Shown piece by piece: positions 57,003 through 64,000 of a stretch of 64,000 nt of DNA; position 1 is the first letter of the stretch; each line of letters starts with the position of its first letter. Made by a program: the position numbers and the translations under genes. Location of the stretch: assembly GCF_963678635.1 (NCBI RefSeq), contig NC_087066.1, positions 28,773,301-28,837,300 on the forward strand, written 5' to 3'. The DNA comes from Symsagittifera roscoffensis (Eukaryota > Xenacoelomorpha > Acoela > Convolutidae). The notes under the pieces are model-generated. The model was not told the origin of the DNA and did no database searches. It saw only the letters and a program-made list of their open reading frames with translations.

Positions 57003-59690
57003 CTAGTTCGTGTCCCGCTCTCTGTCTCCTTCCCCCTTGTTTTTCCTAGTTTCTAAAATGCTGTCGATTATAACACCTCCGAATTCGGTAACCGCAGTTC
57101 GCTTCCTGGAACTCTTTCTTGACCCCGCCCCATCTGAATTTTGGGAATCTTGACTCGAGTATGATACTAGACGTTGCCGTCGAACTCGCTCCTCTTTTTT
57201 CTTAGGTAGTTTCCCCGACTGTGCTTCACTGTTCAAGTTAGGGGCACTTCCCCTTGTCCAGTACCCGTGGTTTGGATTTCACTATCCACTCCTTTGGATG
57301 CTTGTGCGCCGCTTCCGCCGTATGTTTCCGCAACACCTTCAGTGTTGTCTTTCGCCGATGGTGCATTCGTCCAGCCGTTGGTTCATCCTCGTTTTGTCCG
57401 GCGTATCGCGAAATCCGCAATGGCTCGTACTCTGAATCCGAATCTGCCTCATCCTCATAATCCCAATTTCGCGACTTAGATCGCGTTCCATCTTCAATTG
57501 TTTTTCCTGCATTTATCCCCGCAGCCTGCCTTCTTGTGCTCAATTGAGGTCCGCTCTACATTTCACCGCACTCATCGTGGGAGGTTTTCGCGTGACACTT
57601 TCCGAAATTTTCGGTGCATTTGGATTGAGTGCTTTCCCGGCAACTCCGCTTTCCTAAGTACAGAGCCATTAGCTAAGGTTATGGTATGTTGAGATTCATC
57701 AACTACTTTTTGTTTTACGGGTCTATACCTCTTATTAGTATCCTTGGTACGCTGAAACAAGAGCTCCGTCCGTTTGTTTGGTCGGTTTGATGTTTGAGCG
57801 TTCGCGTCCCGCGACTTCACTCCCACGGCGTGTTTGAGGCCACCCGCCGGCGTCGAGGTCCGATCCGCCACCGAGACTAACTGTTCCTGAACCAGTTTTC
57901 TAGGCTGGTTTATGTGTTCCATGTCATAATCAATATCCGATCGTTCCTCCCAATCAGTCGCCATTGGTTGGGGAAACTTGCTCGCTCGCGGGTCAGTAGA
58001 ATCTAAACAGGCAGATTTTTGTTTCAACACTCTGTCCCAATTAAGATTTTGCGACGACGGATTTTTCGTAAGGTTCAGAAGGACAGTAATTGCCTCCCGG
58101 TCCGCCAGTCCAATTTTAGCCCCTGGCATATGTTCAATTAAAAAATCAAAGGGGATAATTCGGTCGATCCAACGGGTCAAACGGCTGAACATAGTTTTGT
58201 TTTTCTTATTGTTTCCATTCAATAATGACACTAAAGCTTTGTGATCTGTCACTGCGGTTAATTTTCTACCGAAAATGTAATTTCTGAAATAATCCGAACC
58301 CCAAACTACGGCCAACATTTCTAACTCTTTCGTCGAGTATTTCTTTCCGGCCGCATTCAGAAACCGAGATGCAAATGAATTAGGTCGCCAACCCTCGGGG
58401 CCTAGTTGTTCGAGTACTGCCCCCAACCCATTATGGCTCGCGTCGCACACAATTCGGATATCTTTATGCACGTCGAAATGCTTAAGTTCTACAAAATTCG
58501 CAATTTGCTTTTTGAGCGATTCGAATGCCACTTGACAGTCATTTGTCCACACGAACTCGTTTTTCTTACTAAGTAGCGGTCGTAAGGGCACCGAAGTTTC
58601 TGCCAGCGAAGGTAAATTTTTGTGAAGACTATGTTTTGAACCCATAAACGACTTCAATTGAGATAGCGTTCTCGGGGCGGCTAATTTATCAATCGGATAT
58701 GTTTTACGGACCATTGGCGTAGTCCCCGATTTCGTAAACCGATGGCCTAACCATTCATATTCATTTTTCGCAAATTGACATTTTTCCAGTTTCACAGCCA
58801 TGTTTTCCTTATCCAATTTCGATAAAATCTTCTCTACAAGAGCAATATGTTCAATTTTGGTACCCTTTGAAAGCACCAAAATATCATATATGAAAGCATG
58901 CGCGCACGGAAATTCAGAAAGAATAGCATCCATGACTCGTTGAAATTCCGTCGGCATAGTTGTTAACCCATAGAATCCCGTCTTGAAACGATACGTACCG
59001 GTGGAGCGACCTCCCACCAAGGAAAAATTACAATGCTTGCTAGTATTTTCATTTAACAGTAGTTGTCCATATGCGTACGTGAGGTCCATTGACGAAAAAA
59101 AAACATCCCCTTGTTTACGTTCGCTGATTGTTTGGCCTACAATATCCATTAGTTCTTCAATATTGGGCATTTGATATTTATTTTTGGGTACTTGCTTATT
59201 CAGTTCTCTTCATTCCAACGCAAGTTTTACATAACCATCCTTTTTCACCGTGATGACAATAGGTGAAACAAAATATTTATCCAAACATTCTTCCAACTTC
59301 TGAATATGCCCTTGTTCCAAAAGTTTCTCAACCTCTTTATCAATTTTTTCTTGTAATGTTATGGGCACTCACCTACCTTTTTGTTGGATTGGGACTAAAT
59401 TCTTGAAGAATTCTGCCTGCACTTTATAATTACGGATACGCCCTACCCTGCAAAAAAGATGGTGAAATTGCTTACTGAAGTGTTTCTGCCAGTTATCTAA
59501 GTCGTCATCCGTCTCCACAGTGCTTCCATTTGATTGTATAGTGTGCACCAAGTCCCGGCCGATAATAATTCTGGCATCAAGTCCCGGCCGATAATAGACG
59601 GTCTGCAACCTCCGATGACATTGATAGACGCAGAGGTGATATGACAAGTAACTATAAAATAAAATCAAACAAATCAAAGTACAGTCAGAG
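57003..59690 (-). pseudogene. Gypsy (Ty3-like) retrotransposon pol, truncated
   Basis: One frame runs from about 59677 to 57572, broken only by TGA at 59369-59371 and 59210-59212. It starts with the end of an aspartic protease-type region (IIGRDLV) and linker (VPIQQKGR, then after the stop VPITLQEKIDKEVEKLLEQG). Reverse transcriptase follows with SSMDLTYAYGQ and GFYGLTTMPTEF, but the catalytic FIDD-type motif reads FIYDILVLS, so the first Asp is Tyr. RNase H shows IVCDASHNGLGAVL, STKELEMLAVVWG and TDHKALVSLL. After about residue 370 of the 532-residue part no zinc-binding or DDE integrase core is seen. The tail and the frames at 57543-57238 and 57236-57003 are charged, low complexity and may be a C-terminal remnant. 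No LTRs were found. Confidence 0.85.
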
Positions 59691-59939
59691 CAGAGCCTTC
59701 GGTGCTTTGTCTTGCAAATAGTAGCCGCCTTAATCTTTTCTACTTAAGTTTGGCAGCAGATTTTTGTGAAAACAAAGGTTGTGATGCTAAAAAGATTAAT
59801 CAAAACAAGTTTCCCCCAATCAAACAGGCCCAACAAAAACTTAGAAGCTTTTAGACAAAAACACAAATTATAAACTTTTGTAACTGTCCCGATTTTTGAA
59901 GAAAGTAGGGGAATATATATTCTTGCGGTAATTTTGTAT
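59691..59939. other. Flank of the Gypsy relic
   Basis: No LTR or coding sequence was recognised; the homology to pol stops near 59690. Confidence 0.4.
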
Positions 59940-60240
59940 ATTCAGTTCCGGATTCCGCAAATGTAAGCGGATTCCGCAAATGAAAAAGAATTCCGCAAAT
60001 TTATGCGGATTACGCCTACAATTTTTGGATTCCGCTTACAATTTATGAAATCCGCTGGTAATTTGCCGACTCCGCTTACAGTTTGCAGATTCCACTTACA
60101 GTTGAGGATTTCACGACAACTCAAGTTTCTTAAACATACATATATTGCTATTTGCTAATGGATTCTACAAACTGTTCCGGATTCCGCAAACTTTGTTGCG
60201 GATTTTAAAAAACTTGTTGCGGATTCCGCAAAATTGCCTG
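59940..60240. repeat. Cluster of GGATTCCGCAAA repeats in both orientations
   Basis: Units such as CGGATTCCGCAAATG, AATTCCGCAAATTTATGCGG and, inverted, GGATTCCGCTTACA recur about every 22-30 bases, at least ten times. Direct units dominate both ends and inverted ones the centre, giving a foldback layout. Confidence 0.75.
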
Positions 60241-61959
60241 TTTACCTTTTTATCCCTGGAGAAGCTTTTAGCTATTTATCAGGTAGCGGGTTAGCTATTT
60301 AACCGAGGAACCCAAAACAGCAAAGTAGATCAAAGGAAAAGTTCAATGTTGTCGCAACAATTCTGTTTTCCGCCTGTTGCGGAATCCATTAATTCGCCAA
60401 AACACACAATAAGGCCTCGCAATGTAAAAAAAGTACTAGAAAAATACTGAATTCAAAACTTTAGTACATTTTGAATGATAATTACTTACAATAAATTACA
60501 TTTCACGATCGTAAATGACTTGAATGATTATTTTTCAGAAAAGATTAATATTTCAATAGAAGCCACTGCGGGCGATTGCTTTGGTTACACATCGACAAAT
60601 TAAAGAATACTAAAAACAAAGCTGGGTAACTAAATGCTAGATAGCACAGGCGACAGGTAAAATTAATTTTGATTAAAATATTTAATTAAACAAATATTTA
60701 TTGCACAGAGAGTTTGCTACATAGATGTGCCTCTAAGCTCAATTAAGCATTAAGGCACTGGCGGCTATAATGTTAAAACAAGATGCTGTTTGCAATGCAA
60801 TGACAAAAAGTGCGATCTAGACATTGATACACAAAGTGATGACAATTTGCATGCATTTTGAAGCACAAAAAGCAAAGAAAGTAAAACAGAAATATATATT
60901 TTGCACTTTTTCGAAAATTTTACTGCCCTATATTTTATGCACATGTTGAGGAATTCTAAATAAGAATTTGAGCAAAAGATTGAAAATTGGATAGAAACAC
61001 TAAATTTTCGGAGAAAGCAGAAAATTTTTTCATGTATTAAGGCAAAAAATTTTACAGATTTTTGATTAGAATATTGAACAAATATAGACAGGTATACATG
61101 AGTACAGAGAAATTAGACTACAAATGCTGCTTTTTATGATTTTTTTTTCACTATAACTTGGGTATGTTTACCACCCAATATTTCGAGTGTGACGCAATAT
61201 TAGTCAGAGAAGGTAGAATAATGTTACATAACTGTTACATAACATGCGATGGATATGCAGTGAGTGGCGACAGAGGTTGTTACGTAATAAACAGCTTTAC
61301 CGAAACAAGGAGATGCGATAGAGCAGGGTTAAAGTTCACAGAAGTTCGTAAGAGACATTCAAGAAATGAAATTGCCAGTTTACACTTTTGTCTGAAGTTT
61401 TAAAAGCGCCTTTGAAACCAACAATTTCTCGCACAGAGATACATGATTGACAGTTATGCATGGGCGGACAGTTAAACCAAGGTCATACGATGATGATTGT
61501 GGACGAAAAATAGGTTAGTGTTCCACAAACTTGGGAAGATTTGAGCAAAAAGGTTGAAATGTAGGTTAGTTACAGATTTGAAGCCAGGCAAAGACAGAAA
61601 AATGGTTAGAGCTACCACAAACAAATAAATGATACATGGTTTTAAGAAGAAAACATAGAAGTTTGCAAGCCTCACAATACTTGATGAACTTTAACAAAAA
61701 TCTAGAATTCCAAACATTTCGATTTGAAGGTTTTCATTAATCTTGCTAAAGCGTTTTTCTTACCACTCGAAATTATATAATATTGCGAGCTTTGCATGAT
61801 CATTCAATGGTTGTTCACAACTTCAAAAAGTCTTAGGCAACAACAACAAACAGTTTCGCGCTCCATAAAAGTGTTTGGAATGATTAGGAAGCACAAAAAT
61901 TATTTGGTTACGAGATTTTGCAGAATTTTGAACATGAAAAGTCAGAGTTTTCGAGAAGT
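60241..61959. other. 3' flank of the ESRP-like gene
   Basis: No gene was recognised. Sequence next to 61960 is the likely 3' untranslated region of the minus-strand gene. The plus-strand frame at 61158-61403 has several cysteines but no supporting context. Confidence 0.4.
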
Positions 61960-63990
61960 TCAGAGAATCACGAGTTCGATGACGTTGCTCCGGATCTGCG
62001 AGTTGTTTTTCTCGGCCACGACTTGTTTCGCAATCTCGGGAGACCAGAACATGACAGAGCATTCTCCCGTCGCTTTCCCGTGCTGATTTATCACCGGCTG
62101 AATAGCGTGCTCCGGAATCTAAATTAAACGTTCTTTAATAATATGTTGCATTCTCGCTCGCGTCTCGAAACTTTTCTCTTTTTTCTACATTTTTCGAAAA
62201 TAAACAATTCTCTTTTTTTGCTAACTTTTTCTTCAATTTTAGAACTTGCGTTACAGTTTTTTCAATTTAGAGAAAAAAAAACGTTTTTAACTATAATAAT
62301 ATTTTAACAGTATAACTTTTGATTTTGTGCTTACGATGTAGTCGCTGAAAAATGTCATCACATCTTGCACGGTCGCATCTACAGGAAGTCCCTTCATCTT
62401 CACAGCTGTGAAGTTTGGCTGACCATATATGGAATTATGTGGAGACACAGGCGGAGTTAGTTGCTGATATGTGGGGTTATGTTGTTGCATGAACATCGCT
62501 GCGGCCGCGGCACTCGTCGGAATAATCGGGTGATGATGAGGAGGGGCGAGGTGTGCGTTTGCGACTTGCTGTTGTGCAGCTGCGGCCGCCTTCAGTGCAG
62601 GTGCGAGGAGGGCGTTGGCGGCCGCTAGATGGGACGTGGTCGCAGGGTTGAACACATTTGGAAAGAGGTTGGGGAAGGGGAGAACTTGCGGGGATGTGAC
62701 GGCTGTAGGCGGAGAGATGGTACCTGAAACAAAAAAAAAAATTTTGCCATTCTTTTTTTTGAAAAATTCAGTTTTTTCTACATGTTTGGCATTTAAGTAG
62801 ACTTTATCTCATCTGGTAGTTCAGGGATCACATTAGCGTCACCGTTTTTCCTCTAATGCTTCTCAAAGATTTGTGATCAAAGTAGAAGAAGAAATGAGAA
62901 AAATTATAGATTAAAATTGATTGGAATACTTTTGGATTATACAAACCTTCCATTTTTAAGCCAAGATCATCTGAAATTTACATGTATTTCTACCTTACAA
63001 TCTGAACATAACCTTCCAATGGAAAATTGAAAAATGCTGCAAAGTTTTACTGTTCAATTCCTGAAAAATATATTTTTTCACTCCCGGGGTAAAGAACATT
63101 TTATGACATTAAGATGATAATGGATGAATATGTGCGATTATTAATAGAAGGAAAAAGGGGAAGTTATTACTTTAATGAGACGAGACAAAATCCTCTTAAT
63201 CGTTTTGACCTAGCGTCTCTCTAAGTTCAAATGGCATTTTAAGCTACCGGTATAATACCTTATGTTTTGATGTCCCTACTTTCAGAAAATATCTCTAAAT
63301 TTAGCGAAAATTTTATGGCTCAAAATATTGAACAATTTCTGTAGTGCGTCTCAATAAATGTATTTAGCAGGAATAGAAAGGTAGAAAATTCTATACAAAA
63401 GTGAATTTTATGATACGGTTCCATAACTCAGCGGATAAAAATAAGAGGTGTAAAGGAAAAGCGTTAGAAATGAAAAAAAAAGTAAAATAAGTTTGATTTA
63501 GCAAAAAAAAACTATGTTGAAAAGCCAGAAAAAAAAGGAGATGGTGATACCACCAAGCAGGCTGATGCCTCTTTGGTATTTTCCCAAGCCGAACTAAATT
63601 TTCAACTTACAATTTCATACAATGATTGGTTATTAGTATGAGGCTTAAAGATAAAATTATTATTATAATTGCAAGAAAAAATATAAAGGATAGAAGTCCC
63701 GTACCAAAGGAAAAGGGAGAGATTGTTGTGAAATTGCAGTTCTGCTCCGGGGGAGAGGAAGGCGGCGTTGACGTCGCGACGAACGCTCCGGTCGAAAACG
63801 CATCCGAAGGAGCCATTACTGACGAAGTCAAGAAATTCCCACCACCACCCAAGTTAGACCCAAAGTGAGCTGCGAAATTTGGGGCCAAGTTATTACTACC
63901 GGTTAGTAATGGGTTAGTTAGAAGCGAAGCGGGATATATAGAAGATTGGTTTGGCAGATGATGACTCATAGTGGTGACAGGGTTCATCAT
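61960..63990 (-). CDS. ESRP/fusilli-like RNA-binding protein, C-terminal part (5' end outside window)
   Basis: Three exons join in phase: 63990-63705 (probable acceptor CCCTTCAG at the window edge; donor GTACGG), 62723-62335 (acceptor TTTGTTTCAG; donor GTAAGC) and 62118-61960 (acceptor TTTAATTTAG; TGA at 61962-61960). They give 277 codons of protein. The first 195 or so residues are a low-complexity linker rich in Asn, Ser, Pro, Ala, Gln and His with a polyalanine block. The C-terminus is one RRM of the quasi-RRM type (VKMKGLPVDATVQDVMTFF, then after the splice GKATGECSVMFWSPEIAKQV to VIELVIL). Layout and the GLP sequence fit the last RRM of ESRP/fusilli/SYM-2 proteins, which bind GU-rich intronic RNA and set alternative splicing in the nucleus. 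hnRNP F/H or RBM12 relatives are the alternatives. The N-terminal RRMs would lie beyond the window. Confidence 0.82.
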
Positions 63991-64000
63991 CTGAAGGGAG

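Noticed and set aside
57254-57692. Plus-strand frames opposite the Gypsy tail
   Set aside because: They are antisense shadows of the minus-strand frames.

Overview
This window reads as nuclear DNA of an animal: AT-rich, gene-poor, with canonical GT-AG introns, a sorting nexin carrying SH3, PX and BAR domains, an ESRP/fusilli-type RNA-binding protein, two small secreted-peptide genes, and metazoan transposons (BEL/Pao, Gypsy, hAT and several MITE families). The species cannot be fixed from the sequence. There is no prokaryotic gene organisation and no CRISPR array. I recognised no tRNA or rRNA gene by eye.

Five host genes can be supported. (1) Minus strand, 8059-11415: a three-exon gene for a Ser/Pro/Lys-rich, largely disordered protein with three SxIP motifs and one TxIP motif, the kind of linear motif that binds EB1 at microtubule plus ends. 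(2) Minus, 26854-27102, and (3) plus, 44519-44743: two small secreted precursors sharing the core NGQTALYDKQP followed by a two-cysteine FCSGSK tail. They are the best candidates here for something undescribed. (4) Minus, 32950-37831: a complete three-exon SNX9/18/33-like gene of 547 codons. (5) Minus, 61960 to past the right edge: the 3' end of an ESRP/fusilli-like gene with its last RRM, rebuilt from three exons in phase.

Most of the rest is mobile or repetitive DNA. A hAT-like MITE family (TIR beginning CAGGGGCGG) appears at 1-349, 7552-7930, 9521-9895, 11862-12293 (8-bp target duplication visible), 13969-14475 (head-to-head pair) and 44950-45199. A 2450-bp hAT transposon with 12-bp TIRs and an 8-bp target duplication sits in intron 2 of the sorting nexin and is itself interrupted by a second TIR element. 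A tandem array at 23686-26158, with dispersed copies at 29061, 30202 and 48786, consists of elements with subterminal inverted repeats and a terminal ultra-stable GCGAAGC mini-hairpin, resembling non-autonomous Helentrons. A further family (16981, 20770, 27640, 43450) joins AT-rich ATAATCGATTATAAT palindromes to G- or C-rich minisatellites able to form G-quadruplexes. A 451-bp near-perfect palindrome made of GAGCGGTTTTT units lies at 52298-52748, beside a 430-bp segment that also occurs 4.6 kb upstream.

Retroelement relics lie on the minus strand: a broken coding stretch with a candidate LTR and primer-binding site (3036-7309), a second LTR/PBS-like site near 46480, BEL/Pao integrase (51143-52060), BEL/Pao gag and RT-RNase H pieces (53650-55780), and a Gypsy pol with two in-frame TGA codons, an altered reverse transcriptase catalytic motif and no recognisable integrase core (57003-59690). 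One 200-base assembly gap lies at 53182-53381.
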